Position numbers and translations under genes: made by a program
The notes under the pieces: model-generated
What the model was told of the DNA's origin: nothing
Databases searched by the model: none
What the model saw: the letters and a program-made list of their open reading frames with translations, nothing else
Part shown: positions 18,885 through 29,341 of the stretch, piece by piece
How the letters are laid out: each line of letters begins with the position of its first letter
How positions within the stretch are numbered: position 1 is the stretch's first letter
DNA from: Microscillaceae bacterium
GTDB lineage: Bacteria > Bacteroidota > Bacteroidia > Cytophagales > Microscillaceae
NCBI GenBank assembly: GCA_025054775.1
Contig: JANWZA010000002.1
Location: forward strand, 1-64,000
DNA: 64,000 nucleotides
Direction: 5' to 3'

Positions 18885-19640
18885 ATGAGAAGCTCTAATC
18901 CTGTATTAAAGCGTGCCTTTGAAACAGCACGCATGGGCTGGGGTTCAATGACAGCAGCCAATCGTTCTACAGTGATGACTTTGCAAGGCACTATCAATAA
19001 AACCTTAGCCTTATCTGTACTTTTGGTTGCAGGGGCAGGATATGCTGTTTGGCAAATGACTACCATTGCTAATCCTTACACGCTTATGTGGTTAAGTATT
19101 GGTGGTGGTTTAGTAGTAGCCCTTGTTACTAGTTTTCGCCCTGATTGGGCACCTGTTACAGCTCCAATTTACGCTGTTTTAGAAGGAATTGCCTTAGGGG
19201 TAATTTCATTTTTCTTTGAGCAAATCTACCCTGGCATTGTAGCACAAGCCATCGGATTGACTATGAGTGTATTTGTAGTAATGCTCTTGGGCTATAAAGC
19301 AGGCGTTATTAGGGCTACCGAAACCTTCCGCTCTATTGTAGTAAGTGCTACCATGGCAATTTTTGTGGTCTATCTCATGACTTGGATTTTGCGAATGTTT
19401 AGCTGGGAAGTGCCTTACATTCACGGAAGCGGTATAATCGGTATTGTATTTAGCTTGATTGTGGTAGTAGTTGCTGCATTGAACTTAATTTTAGACTTTG
19501 ATTTTATAGAGCAAGCCTCTGAAGATGGCTCTATGCCTAAATATATGGAATGGTATGCGGGCTTTGGTTTGTTAGTTACATTAGTATGGCTCTATATTGA
19601 AATTCTGAAGTTGCTAGCAAAACTCCGAAATGATGATTAG
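18885..19640 (+). CDS. Bax inhibitor-1/YccA family membrane protein
   Basis: The 251-residue protein has about seven membrane segments and the family features: an N-terminal cytoplasmic stretch ending in MTLQGTINKTLALSVLL, ALGVISFFFEQIYPGIVAQA in the middle, and the C-terminal acidic segment LDFDFIEQASEDGSMPKYME before the last helix. BI-1 proteins are pH-gated calcium leak channels in the studied bacterial homologue (BsYetJ); this role is taken from the family. The gene is monocistronic and is followed by a strong terminator. Confidence 0.93.
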   Translation: MRSSNPVLKRAFETARMGWGSMTAANRSTVMTLQGTINKTLALSVLLVAGAGYAVWQMTTIANPYTLMWLSIGGGLVVALVTSFRPDWAPVTAPIYAVLEGIALGVISFFFEQIYPGIVAQAIGLTMSVFVVMLLGYKAGVIRATETFRSIVVSATMAIFVVYLMTWILRMFSWEVPYIHGSGIIGIVFSLIVVVVAALNLILDFDFIEQASEDGSMPKYMEWYAGFGLLVTLVWLYIEILKLLAKLRNDD

Positions 19641-19680
19641 CGGCTAATAAAATTTTTATCTTTTATTACTTGTTTATATG

Positions 19681-19717
19681 CACTTTCCAAATTGTTTGGA
19701 AAGTGTTTTTTTTTTTT
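19681..19717 (+). terminator. Rho-independent terminator after the BI-1 gene
   Basis: CACTTTCCAAA at 19681-19691 pairs perfectly with TTTGGAAAGTG at 19695-19705 around a 3-nt loop, followed by twelve T residues. Confidence 0.93.
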
Positions 19718-19919
19718 ATTGTTTTATTATTTATTGAAATAGGTTTTCAAATTATCAAACTTTTATACTAGTATTAAGTCAAGGTTAAGAATATTATTTT
19801 TTTGTTATTCTAACCCAAGAAAGTCTTTTTTAATTGAATTTTTACAAACTTTGTTTCGCCATAAACGCGAGGAACTATTTTTTATAGTGTTTCCCAAGTG
19901 TAGCAATTACAATATTATT

Positions 19920-22900
19920 ATGGGCAAAAAAATTATGATTTTAGCAAGTGTTTTTCTTGGGTTAGTTTTTATCTTTTATGCAAACGTTGGGTGGGGGCAG
20001 GTGAGTATTACAAGTTTATCAGTTGCATATACCGAGAATTTTAATGGTATGGGTACATCGGCTACTGCAACTTTACCCGCAGGTTTTAGAGTAAATACAA
20101 CAGCTAACTGGACGACAGGCACAACTACTACAACCCAAGCGGCAGGTACAACAGGAACAGGAGCACTTACAAGTACCTCACCTGGTGGGACGTATAATTT
20201 TGCAGATGGTATTACAGGTTCTTCCACTGAAAGGGCATTAGGTTTCTTGACTTCTGGAAGTTTCTCCTCACCAAGAAGTATTATTTTTGCCTTTACAAAT
20301 AATACAGGGGCGACTGTTACAAGTTTAGATATTAGTTTTAACTATGAAAAATATAGGTCAGGCACTCGTGCCTTTGATTGGACATTTTTTCATGGAGATG
20401 TAGCCACCAGCGTAAATACCTCTGCCCCTGCGGGCAATCAGTCTTACGTTGCTGACGCTGACAATAATACTGTTTTTAACCCTCCTTCAAGCATATCTAA
20501 GACATTTAGTATATCCAGTTTGTCAATAGCAAATGGCACTACTTATTATCTATGTTGGACTTACACAGGGGTAGGAGGTAGTACAAATGCACAAGGTTTG
20601 GGCATAGATAATTTTTCTATTACCTTACAAAGTGCTACCTTCACCTCCACCCTCGCCTCCAGCGCCGCTTTAACTGAACCCGCCACGATTTCGGCTTTGG
20701 GAACGGCTTTTACAGGAGCAACGCCTCCGCAACAAAATGCCGTAGCTAATTTTGACTTCCGCTTCATAGATGATAACGGCTCTGGAGGGGATACTGATGA
20801 CACACGCATTTCGCAAATTGTGTTTAATGCAGGCACAGGCAATAGTGTAACCAACTGGGCAGATGCCATTGCCGAAGCCCTCCTCTCCGATGGTACAAAC
20901 ACCCAAACCACTACTACTATTGGGGCAAGTAGCATTACTTTTGCAAGCATTCCCAATGGTGCGGGGCAACTCGGTAGAGTAGCAGATAATGCTACCAAAA
21001 CCTATACCCTGACTATTCGTTTCAAAACGGCTATGACAGGCTCCGCCCCTACCACGATTGATGGGCAAGATTTTGTATTTTTAGTCAATAACAGTAGTTT
21101 TACTTTTGTCGCAGGTGGCTTGGCTGCTTCGCAAAGCGTCAATTCGGGAGATGGAAATAATACCGTTGTGGTGGTAGCTACGGAGTTACGGTTTGTAACA
21201 CAACCCCCTACTAATACAGTTGTGAACACTAATTTTAGCACCAACCCCAGCGTACAAGCTACTGATGCCAATGGTAACCGCGATCTAAATTACACCAACA
21301 CTATTACTTTGAGTTTGAGTGCCAACGGTTGTGGTACAATTGCAGGCTCTAACCCTGTGAACGCAGTCGCAGGTTTGGCTACTTTCGGCTCACCTACACC
21401 TTTACAAATCAATAGAGTACAAAAGAACATACATTTCATTGCCACAGGATCGGGTAGCCCAAGCGTTACTTCAGTGAATAGTAATACTTTCAATGTTACC
21501 AAGCCTGTGAATCCGGTAATTTTAGCTGCTCAAAATTTTGATGCTTTGAATAGTTGGGGCTACGCTACACCTACCTCGGCTAATACAACAGTTTGCATTG
21601 GCGGCTCGGGTTCGGCAGTTACAAGTTTTAGCAATACGCGAGGTGTTTCAGGAAGTAATGCCTTTACAAAAAGCCATAGTGTTGATAATAGCTCAGGACA
21701 ACTTCTTTCAGAAACAACTCTAACTTTTGATAATGTAACCATTCCTTCAGGCGCTACTAACATCAAGGTAACATTTAAGGTTCGTTCAGTAGATGTAGAT
21801 GCCAATCCAGGAACTGGAGTAGACTCGGGCAATAGTCCTAATTGCAACGATAGGATTGTTTTAGAGTCAAGCATTGACGGAGGTAGTACCTATTCGCTGA
21901 CTTTCAATCACCGTAGTACGGGAGGCGACCAAACATGGAATTTTGACGATAATCCCCAAACAAGAGCCTACAATGCCAATGATGATAATACTCAATATAA
22001 TTGTGGAGCTTATACCATTACTTTTCCTGACGGAACTACTCAAGTACGCATACGTTTTAAGTTCAGAAACAACCGTACCAACGAAATGTATGCTCTTGAT
22101 GATATTTTTCTATTAGCAGACCTTCCCCCTGTTCCTGCCAAACACTACCGCACTGTTAGCAGTGGCGATTTCAACTCCGCTTGCCCTTGGGAAATAGCTG
22201 ATGATGAGGCTTTTACCACAGGAGTAACTTTTGCTTCTCTGCCTCCTGATTTTAATGCGCTTACCGTTAAAGTAAGAAATGGGCATACCATTACTACTGA
22301 TGCTACCGAAAATACAGATATAGACCAACTCACAGTAGAGACAGGTGGCACACTCATTTGCCAAGGGGCAACTTTTCGTATTGTCAATGGTACAGGAATA
22401 GACCTTACCGTAAATGGTACTTTCATTGACAGAAATACAAATAATAAATTTACAGGCTCTACTGCTACCTGGGTATTTGGGGCAAATGGTACAATGATAC
22501 GCACAAAAAACTCTTCTGCCACAGAATGGCGAGATAGGTATGATGGTGGCATGAGTAACATTCCTGCTACTGCTAACTGGATTATCCGACGAGAGAATGC
22601 AGGTGATAGCCCCTCGCTCACTGCCGTAGATACCTTTTATCCTAATCTTACACTTGAAAATAACGTAACAGGTACTTGGGACGCAACAGGGGTAGGAAGT
22701 AAGTTCACAGGTGCCAGTGGCTTTTGTACCGTAAAGGGAAATATGGACGTAGGTGGTACAGGAACGGGTACGGTTATCATTTATAATGAAAATACCAACG
22801 CTCAGCCTATGCTTATCCAAGGCGATTTGATTGTACGTGCAGGAAATACCCTTACCACTAATTCCATAGGACGCGGTTTTGAATTAAGCAATGGTAATTT

Positions 22901-23135
22901 AATTGTCAATGGTACGCTTAATGCCACAGGTGGAACGGGTTTGGGCATTGCTCGGTTTAGTTCCACTTCGGCAGAGCAAACTATATCAGGAACAGCGGGG
23001 AGTGTAAATATTGCCAATTTGGAAGTAAATAAATCGGCTTCTTTTGATTTAAAACTTTTGCGAAATATCAATGAACAGGAACGGCTACACTCAATAACGG
23101 CGATATCAACCTCAACAGCTTCAATATTGATTTAG
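19920..23135 (+). pseudogene. T9SS-secreted adhesin-like protein, part 1 (up to a frameshift)
   Basis: The chosen ATG at 19920 gives a signal peptide MGKKIMILASVFLGLVFIFY with cleavage after WGQ; a longer frame begins with TTG. The next 1,000 residues are rich in Thr, Ser, Gly and Asn and beta-stranded: a Bacteroidota jelly-roll-like region (TENFNGMGTSATATLPAGF, FNYEKYRSGTRAFDW), a segment with DDNGSGGDTDDTRIS, an Ig-like segment (LRFVTQPPTNTVVNTNF) and repeated beta-helix-like elements near the end. At about 23073 one T is missing: ATCAATGAACAGG would read N-I-N-V-T-G if it were GTAACAGG. The frame then ends early at 23135. The frame downstream continues the protein (see next entry), so this is a single gene of about 1,400 codons with a one-base deletion, either a real mutation or an assembly error. 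Confidence 0.85.
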
Positions 23136-24145
23136 GCACTACGGGTAGCATTGCTGAAACCTTAGCCGATACGGGAAGCAAACGTATCAAAGACCTGACC
23201 GCCACCTCCGAAGCAAACAAGGGCGGGTATATTAGAGCCACTAATCGCACTGTGAATGCAAGTAGCACAAATATTGCAGGATTAGGGCTATTTCTCAACC
23301 GAACTACAGGTACAGACTACAACGTAAATATAGACCGCTACCATTACCGAGCAGGCAATGGACTTTCTATTCGTAGGGGATATTATATTACTCCTACCCC
23401 AAGCACCGTACCAAATACAGAATTGAGTATAAACTATGCAGGTGAAGAATTAGCAGGTTATCCTGAAACATTTTTGACCACTTACCGATGGTTAGCCGCT
23501 ACGGGTTGGTTTCAATACACTACAGGTATTAACCGAAATACCACTACAAATCGTGTGAGTGTAAATGGAATTACAGGCTTTTCTTATTGGACACTCGCCC
23601 CTGACAATGTGCTACTTTCGCAAAATACAATACAGTTGCAAGCTACTTTGCAACCCAACAAGCAAAACGTTCTCTTAACTTGGAAAAGCACTGAAAAACA
23701 CTGCACCGCCAAACAATTCTTTTTAGAGCGTAGCTTTGATGGCAAAACTTTTGAAACTTTGGCAACTTTTGATAATCTAAGCACTTCCCAGTATCTTGAT
23801 CTACTAACCCAGCCTAAAGCCTATTACCGCCTGAAATGGTTAGATTTTGAAAATAACCTTTGGTATTCGGATATTGCTACAGTAAATAAACCCTTAGAAG
23901 AATTAGTAAAGATTTATCCTAATCCCTTTAGCGAAAAACTAAATATCCAACTAATTGATAAACAAATTTTTACAAATTTATTTTTACACGACGAATCAGG
24001 AAAGTTACTTGCCGAAGTTTCTGCTCCCTGCCAAGAGGCTGAAGTTAAGCTAAATGCACAACTAGCTAATTTGCCCAAAGGAAATTATATATTAATTGTT
24101 TGCACTAATGATTACCAAGTGAGTCAAAAGTTAGTGAAATACTGA
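23074..24145 (+). pseudogene. T9SS-secreted protein, part 2 with C-terminal sorting domain
   Basis: From the frameshift onward the second frame reads TGTATLNNGDINLNSFNIDL, continuing the beta-helix pattern without a gap, so it is the displaced C-terminal part of the preceding gene. The first in-frame ATG-like start inside it (23252) is not a genuine gene start. The last 80 residues form a type A T9SS sorting domain: VKIYPNPFSEKLNIQL, LANLPKGNYILIV and QKLVKY at the end. Such domains are recognised by the T9SS outer-membrane machinery and removed or attached to A-LPS at the cell surface. If the frameshift is real, the truncated product lacks the sorting domain and could not be secreted by T9SS. 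Confidence 0.85.
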
Positions 24146-24182
24146 CTAATTAGTAGAATAAAACTATCGGAATGAGCCTTCG

Positions 24183-24209
24183 CCACATTTGTTGTTAAAA
24201 CAAGTGTGG
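24183..24209 (+). terminator. Hairpin after the T9SS gene
   Basis: CCACATTTGTT at 24183-24193 pairs with AACAAGTGTGG at 24199-24209, 11 bp with one G-U and a 5-nt loop. The following sequence (TATTCTTT) is only partly T-rich, so it is a possible terminator or a 3' stability structure. Confidence 0.6.
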
Positions 24210-24280
24210 TATTCTTTAGCTAAAAAGCAACTGAAATGCCTCAAAAAATGTTGCTATCAAAAATTCACTTCTATAAAACT

Positions 24281-24838
24281 ATGAAGCTGATTGAGACTTT
24301 TTGGACCTACGAACAACTTTTAGCCGAATTTCCTGCCGAAAGCCAGACAGAATTGATAATAATGAAATCTTTATGCCTCCTGTGCCAAGCACACAACACC
24401 AAGAAACTTTACGTGATTTAGGTTTTCTCCTGTATCAATTCGTACGTACGCATCAACTTGGAGAAATATTTTTCGCTCCATTTGATGTAGTACTTGACAA
24501 TAAAACCATTGTACAACCTGACATTGTTTCTATTACCAAAGAAAAATACCATATACTTACCCAATGCGGTTGCGAAGGTGTCCCTGACTTGGTAGTAGAA
24601 ATTATATCTCCTGCTACTTTTTATCGTGATAGTGAAAAAAAAATTTGCTCTCTACGAAAAGGCGGGTATTCAAGAATATCGGTTAATTGAACCTAAGTAC
24701 CAAACCGTGCCAATCTTTCGCTTGGAAAATGAAAAATGTATATTGCATAGCTACATTGATGCCGAAAATACTCAGATCATTGTACAACCTCACTTGCTTA
24801 AAGGCTTTGAAGTTAGTAAGAAAGAAATTTTTACATAG
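24281..24838 (+). pseudogene. Uma2-family (DUF820) endonuclease-like gene with two frameshifts
   Basis: Three overlapping frames together encode a normal 186-residue Uma2 protein, a PD-(D/E)XK nuclease-fold family of unclear function. Frame 1 gives MKLIETFWTYEQLLAEF up to TELI. Frame 2 gives NEIFMPPVPSTQHQETLRDL, the motif IVQPDIVSITKEK and VPDLVVEIISPAT with the acidic pair. Frame 3 gives KFALYEKAGIQEYRLIEP to the end. The first break, near 24355, looks like one lost base. The second falls in a run of nine A at 24635-24643; eight A would restore the frame. Catalytic-looking residues are kept, so the decay is recent, or the breaks are sequencing errors or slippage sites. Confidence 0.8.
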
Positions 24839-24851
24839 AGCTACCTAAAAA

Positions 24852-25487
24852 ATGATTAGTCCTGAACTCCAAAAGTATTGCGAGCAACATACCTCACCGC
24901 CGAGCGAAATATTGAAATATATTGAACGGCAAACACATTTGCACATGCTTATGCCCCACATGATTTCAGGGCACTTGCAAGGGCAATTTTTAGCTTTTGT
25001 TTCGGCTATGCTTAAACCGAAACTTGTTTTAGAAATAGGGACTTTCACAGGCTATGCTACTATTTGTTTGGCAGAGGGCCTATCTCCAGAAGGTAAAATC
25101 GTTACGATTGAAAAAAATGAAGAGTTACAACCCAAACTCCTAACCTATTTTTCAAAGGCAAATTTACAACATAAAATAGATTTGCGTATCGGCTTGGCAG
25201 CAGAGATTATTCCTACTTTGCCTTACACTTTTGACCTCGTTTTTATTGATGCAGACAAGAAAAATAATGCTCTTTATTATGATTTAGTTTGGGAGAAGGT
25301 TGCTCTTGGTGGTTTTATTTTGATTGACAACGTGCTTTGGCATGGCAAAGTCATAGAACAGAAAAAAGATACCGAAACACAAGCCATTCATGACCTGAAC
25401 CAAAAAATTCAACAAGACCAACGAGTAAAAAATCTACTGCTCCCACTCCGCGATGGACTAATGTTAGTTCAAAAAATAAGACCTTAA
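24852..25487 (+). CDS. Class I SAM-dependent O-methyltransferase
   Basis: The 211-residue enzyme belongs to the catechol-O-methyltransferase-like family (Methyltransf_3). It has the SAM motif LEIGTFTGYATICLAEGL at about 60-77, an acidic residue ending strand 2 (KIVTIEKNEE), the metal-binding DLVFIDADKKN near 130 and LIDNVLWHGKV near 158, in which Asp residues bind a divalent cation. Family members methylate catechol-type phenols such as caffeoyl-CoA or aromatic natural products. The substrate here is unknown, and no biosynthetic cluster surrounds it. It starts 14 nt after the Uma2 remnant in the same direction. Confidence 0.93.
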   Translation: MISPELQKYCEQHTSPPSEILKYIERQTHLHMLMPHMISGHLQGQFLAFVSAMLKPKLVLEIGTFTGYATICLAEGLSPEGKIVTIEKNEELQPKLLTYFSKANLQHKIDLRIGLAAEIIPTLPYTFDLVFIDADKKNNALYYDLVWEKVALGGFILIDNVLWHGKVIEQKKDTETQAIHDLNQKIQQDQRVKNLLLPLRDGLMLVQKIRP

Positions 25488-25553
25488 CAAAAGGTAAATC
25501 TCAAAAAATACTTACTTTTGATTGCAAAATCTCTAAACATTTTTCTAATCTAT

Positions 25554-26342
25554 ATGAAACGCTTTGAACAACTATTGAGCCTCATAATAGGTGCGGGAGT
25601 TTTCCTTGCTTTGCTATTTTTTATACTCAAGTATACGCAAATTACCATAGGCAACCTTGCCGATTGGCTCGTGGGCTTCGGTATGACCGCTTGGCTAATT
25701 ACCATCACCCTCATCCCTTGGGACATTTATTTCGAAGCCAAACGCGTTTTGAATGACGCCGAAATTTCCAAACGCAAAAACATCAAAATAGAAGAAAGCG
25801 AAGTAAAATATGCCGCCAAAGTAGCTCAAATTGCTCTGTCAGTGGCTATTTTATTACACTTGCTCTCTGCTGTGGGGTTGTACTTTGTAGCTTATTACGA
25901 AATTAGCATCGTGGGCTATTATGGCAGCGTGGCTTCGCTCTTGCTCACTTTCCTACGCCCTGCGGTACGTTTGTATCAATATGTTTCAGAACGTTTAAGC
26001 AATATTCGTTTAGAAATTACTCACCCAAGAGAAGACGTGAAAGAATTAAATCGGAAGCTACAAGATGTGCAAACTATCCTCAAAAAAATAGATAAAATGC
26101 TTGACCAAAAGGCTGAAGACTCGTGGATAAACCAACATGAAAATAAACTCCAAAAACACGAACAGGAGATAAAACAACTTACTTGGCAAATTCAAAATTT
26201 AAGAGATGAGATTGAACAAAATCGTCAAAAAATTACCAAAGAAATGCAAACTTCCATAGCAGATCTCAAGCGAGAAGGCAAATTTGTAGATAACTTTATA
26301 GAAAATTTGGTAGAAATTGTACGATTTATTAAAAAAGTGTAG
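25554..26342 (+). CDS. Membrane protein with C-terminal coiled coil, unknown function
   Basis: The 262-residue product has about four membrane segments (near 8-28, 38-56, 90-112 and 120-140), a cytoplasmic loop with KRKNIKIEESEVKYA between the second and third, and a C-terminal coiled coil (about 160-245) rich in Gln, Lys and Glu. I do not recognise the family. The chosen ATG (MKRFEQLLSLIIGAG) skips twelve hydrophobic codons of a longer frame. The gene is alone between the methyltransferase and amidohydrolase genes. Confidence 0.75.
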   Translation: MKRFEQLLSLIIGAGVFLALLFFILKYTQITIGNLADWLVGFGMTAWLITITLIPWDIYFEAKRVLNDAEISKRKNIKIEESEVKYAAKVAQIALSVAILLHLLSAVGLYFVAYYEISIVGYYGSVASLLLTFLRPAVRLYQYVSERLSNIRLEITHPREDVKELNRKLQDVQTILKKIDKMLDQKAEDSWINQHENKLQKHEQEIKQLTWQIQNLRDEIEQNRQKITKEMQTSIADLKREGKFVDNFIENLVEIVRFIKKV

Positions 26343-26438
26343 CTTGTGTCATAATAAACATCAATTATTTAATACCTTGAACTCCTCTTTAACTTAAATT
26401 AGGTTTTTTCATACCTTTCAAAGCAAAAATTTTCTTCA

Positions 26439-27644
26439 ATGAAAACGCAAATCCAACATTTGGCACAACAATATTACGAGCAAATTGTATTAGATCGCAG
26501 GCACTTGCACGCTCACCCTGAGCTTTCTTTCAAAGAAAAGGAAACAGCACGATACATTGCCGAAAGGTTGAAAAGTATAGGGCTTTCTCCACAAGAAAAT
26601 ATAGCAGGACATGGCGTAGTGGCTGTAATTGAGGGCAAAAATCCCCAGAGGCAATGCGTAGCTTTGCGTGCTGATATTGACGCTTTGCCTATTATAGAAA
26701 AAAATGAGGTTCCCTACAAGTCTAAAAATGAAGGTGTAATGCACGCTTGCGGGCATGACGTACATACAGCCTCACTTTTGGGAGTAGCACAAATTCTACA
26801 AGATCTGCGACAGGAATTTGAAGGAAGTGTAAAGCTTATTTTTCAACCTGCTGAAGAGGTTTTTCCTGGCGGAGCCTCACTTATGATAAAAGAAGGAGTT
26901 TTAGCGGCAAATTCTCATACACCTGCTCCAAAAAGTATTATCGGACAGCACGTCATGCCTTTGTTAGAAGTGGGTAAAATCGGTTTTCGTGAAGGAGTGT
27001 ATATGGCAAGCACTGACGAGATTTACGTAACCGTCAAAGGTAAAGGCGGACATGGAGCCATGCCTGAATTAGGCATTGATCCTGTGCTTATTGCTTCGCA
27101 TATTATTATTGCTTTGCAACAAATCATTAGCCGAAACACTCCTCCCAAAATTCCTGCTGTACTTACTTTTGGTAAAGTAATTGCCCAAGGAGCAACTAAC
27201 ATTATTCCTAACGAGGTAGTTTTAGAAGGCACCTTCCGTACTTTGAGCGAAGAGTGGCGATACGAAGCCCACCGCAGAATGAAAAAAATGGCAGAGAGCA
27301 TAGCCGAAGGCATGGGCGGAGGGTGTGAGTTTAATATTGTGGTAGGTTACCCATCCCTAAAAAATGATGTTGCCCTTACGCAACGGCTCAAATATTTTGC
27401 CCAAGAATATGTAGGCAAAGAAAATGTAATAGATTTAGATATCTGGATGGCAGCTGAAGATTTTGCCTACTACTCGCAAGTTACCGATGCTTGTTTTTAT
27501 CGTTTAGGTACACGCAACGAAGCCAAAGGCATTACCTCAGGCGTGCATACCAATACCTTTGATATTGACGAGGAAGCCCTCAAAATAGGAGCAGGGCTAA
27601 TGGCATGGTTAGCAGTAAAGGAATTAGCAGGAGCATTTTATTAG
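26439..27644 (+). CDS. M20 family metallo-amidohydrolase
   Basis: The 401-residue enzyme belongs to the M20D group (IAA-amino acid, hippurate and N-acyl amino acid hydrolases), which cleave acyl groups from amino acids with a dimetal centre. Metal-site motifs are HACGHDVH near 103-110, with a Cys ligand typical of this group, and QPAEEVFPGGA with the catalytic Glu near 138. The lid domain contains GKGGHGAMPELGIDPV with the conserved His. A further metal ligand His lies in SGVHTNTFDID at the C-terminus. No signal peptide is seen, so it should be cytoplasmic. The precise substrate cannot be read from sequence. Confidence 0.93.
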   Translation: MKTQIQHLAQQYYEQIVLDRRHLHAHPELSFKEKETARYIAERLKSIGLSPQENIAGHGVVAVIEGKNPQRQCVALRADIDALPIIEKNEVPYKSKNEGVMHACGHDVHTASLLGVAQILQDLRQEFEGSVKLIFQPAEEVFPGGASLMIKEGVLAANSHTPAPKSIIGQHVMPLLEVGKIGFREGVYMASTDEIYVTVKGKGGHGAMPELGIDPVLIASHIIIALQQIISRNTPPKIPAVLTFGKVIAQGATNIIPNEVVLEGTFRTLSEEWRYEAHRRMKKMAESIAEGMGGGCEFNIVVGYPSLKNDVALTQRLKYFAQEYVGKENVIDLDIWMAAEDFAYYSQVTDACFYRLGTRNEAKGITSGVHTNTFDIDEEALKIGAGLMAWLAVKELAGAFY

Positions 27645-27792
27645 TAAGAATACGAGAAAGGCATAGACAATATAAGCACTATAGCAAGAAAGGGATCGAG
27701 TAACAGCTCTATAATACTCGTAGTTTCCTACTCAAAAGTGAAATTAGCAACCAAGTTTTTAACAGAACTTCATAACTATTTGACAATAGTCA

Positions 27793-27800
27793 TATATTTG
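27793..27800 (+). promoter_or_regulatory. Candidate -7 element upstream of the glycosyltransferase gene
   Basis: TATATTTG matches TAnnTTTG exactly, followed by the CACC often seen at this position, but no TTG lies 17-23 bp upstream. It would start transcription about 110 nt before the gene at 27918. Confidence 0.35.
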
Positions 27801-27917
27801 CACCATTATTAAAAATAAAATTTCAAGAACTCTAAACACATCAAACGCTTAAGATTATTTTCTGTCTCCTAAAAAACTACAAGAAAAATTATATTTGCAA
27901 TAAAAAGTACTAAGTAA

Positions 27918-28640
27918 ATGCAAATCACTAAACTTTCTATCATAATTCCTGCTTACAATGAAGGCAAAACTATTCACCTAATTTTAGATAAAATAAAAGC
28001 AGTGCAGCTGGTTAATCAGATTGAAAAAGAAGTTATTATTGTGAATGATTGCTCAAAAGATAATACCGAAGAGGTAGTTTTGAATTACAAAGCTCAAAAC
28101 CCTGACCTAAGTATACAGTATTACAAACACGAGGTAAACCAAGGCAAAGGAGCAGCCTTGCACACAGGCATAAGTAAAGCCACAGGCGAATACTTGATTA
28201 TTCAAGATGCAGACTTGGAATATAATCCTGCAGAATATAACTTATTACTTCAGCCCGTGCTGGATGGTTTTGCTGATGTGGTCTATGGTTCACGATTTGT
28301 GGGAGGCAATCCCCACCGTGTGCTTTTTTTTTGGCATACCATAGGTAACAAGTTCTTAACTTTTTTGTCTAATATGTTTACTGATTTGAACCTCACCGAC
28401 GTGGAAACGTGCTATAAATTATTCAGAACCGATATTATCCAAAACATTCAACTCAAAGAAAAGCGTTTTGGATTTGAGCCAGAGGTAACTGCAAAGATAG
28501 CACGCATCCCTAAAATTCGGATTTATGAAGTGGGGATTTCCTATTATGGACGCACCTACGAAGAGGGCAAAAAAATCGGCTGGCGGGACGGCTTCAGGGC
28601 AATTTACTGCATCTTGAAATACAATCTTTGGGCAAAATAA
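27918..28640 (+). CDS. Family 2 glycosyltransferase (dolichol-phosphate-mannose synthase-like)
   Basis: The 240-residue enzyme has the GT-A fold start [14 protein letters not shown], a nucleotide-sugar region ([15 protein letters not shown]), the metal-binding DADLEYNP near 100 in place of DxD and [10 protein letters not shown]. It has no membrane segment of its own at the C-terminus, unlike GtrB proteins, and matches the short DPM1-like form that makes polyprenyl-phosphate sugars. The product could feed lipid, glycan or protein glycosylation. Thioesterase and TonB receptor genes nearby do not refine its role. Confidence 0.92.
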   Translation: MQITKLSIIIPAYNEGKTIHLILDKIKAVQLVNQIEKEVIIVNDCSKDNTEEVVLNYKAQNPDLSIQYYKHEVNQGKGAALHTGISKATGEYLIIQDADLEYNPAEYNLLLQPVLDGFADVVYGSRFVGGNPHRVLFFWHTIGNKFLTFLSNMFTDLNLTDVETCYKLFRTDIIQNIQLKEKRFGFEPEVTAKIARIPKIRIYEVGISYYGRTYEEGKKIGWRDGFRAIYCILKYNLWAK

Positions 28641-28730
28641 GCATTTCGGCTTCATAAATACAAGCCTAAATAACTTCCTGACAGGCTACTTTTCTCCGAG
28701 CACTTTTGTCTATATGCTTTAATCGCTGGC

Positions 28731-29162
28731 TTATCGCATCTCACTTATCGGCACTACTGCCATCGTGATACGGCTTACACACACTAGTTTTTGCTCTTCA
28801 TTAGTGATTTTTACTTCCCAAACTTGTGTCATTCTGCCTGCATGTAGCAAGGTAGCTTTGCCGTACACATATCCTGACCTTACACTACGTATGTGATTAG
28901 CATTGATTTCTAACCCTACGCAATAATATTTTTTAGTATCAATGCAGAGCCAAGCTCCCACACTGCCCAAAGTTTCAGCTAAAACTACCGATACACCGCC
29001 GTGCAGTATGCCCATAGGTTGGTGATTGCGTTTGTCTACGGGCATTTTTGCGCAAACATAGTCCGGACCAATTTCAGTAAATTCTATACCTAAATAACGG
29101 CTAATAGGTGGATTATTAGCTTCGCTGTTAAGCATTTCTAAACTAATTTCGGGGTTTATCAT
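28731..29162 (-). CDS. PaaI/MenI-type hotdog-fold thioesterase
   Basis: The 143-residue protein has the hotdog fold with the signature HGGVSVVLAETLGSVGAW at about 60-77, including the catalytic Glu, and the active-site region NHQPMGILHGG. Homologues hydrolyse acyl-CoA esters, notably 1,4-dihydroxy-2-naphthoyl-CoA in menaquinone synthesis or phenylacetyl-CoA intermediates. Because menaquinone is the usual Bacteroidota quinone, the former is the more likely role, but no other men gene is in the window. I chose the ATG at 29162 (MINPEISLEMLNSEANN); a longer frame starts at 29207. Confidence 0.88.
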   Translation of the reverse strand: MINPEISLEMLNSEANNPPISRYLGIEFTEIGPDYVCAKMPVDKRNHQPMGILHGGVSVVLAETLGSVGAWLCIDTKKYYCVGLEINANHIRSVRSGYVYGKATLLHAGRMTQVWEVKITNEEQKLVCVSRITMAVVPISEMR

Positions 29163-29341
29163 AGCGGTATCTAATCTCAAAATTTTGTACTTGTGTAGCC
29201 CATGCAAAGCTATTCAAAAACTTGCATTAGAGTGTATTTGTTCAAATAAAAGCAAAATTTTTATTTAGAAGTTATAGCTTAATAAGCTTATTAACTACAA
29301 TTTTCAACAACTCTCTTCTGCCTTTCGATTATCTTTATTAT

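Noticed and set aside
22113-22820. Long open frame on the minus strand inside the T9SS gene
   Set aside because: It lies opposite a clearly coding, Thr/Gly/Asn-rich gene, which tends to create open antisense frames; the translation is Cys- and Ser-rich and resembles nothing known.
23252-24145. Independent gene starting at 23252
   Set aside because: The frame runs without break from 23075 and matches the end of the upstream gene; it is the displaced C-terminus of one gene.
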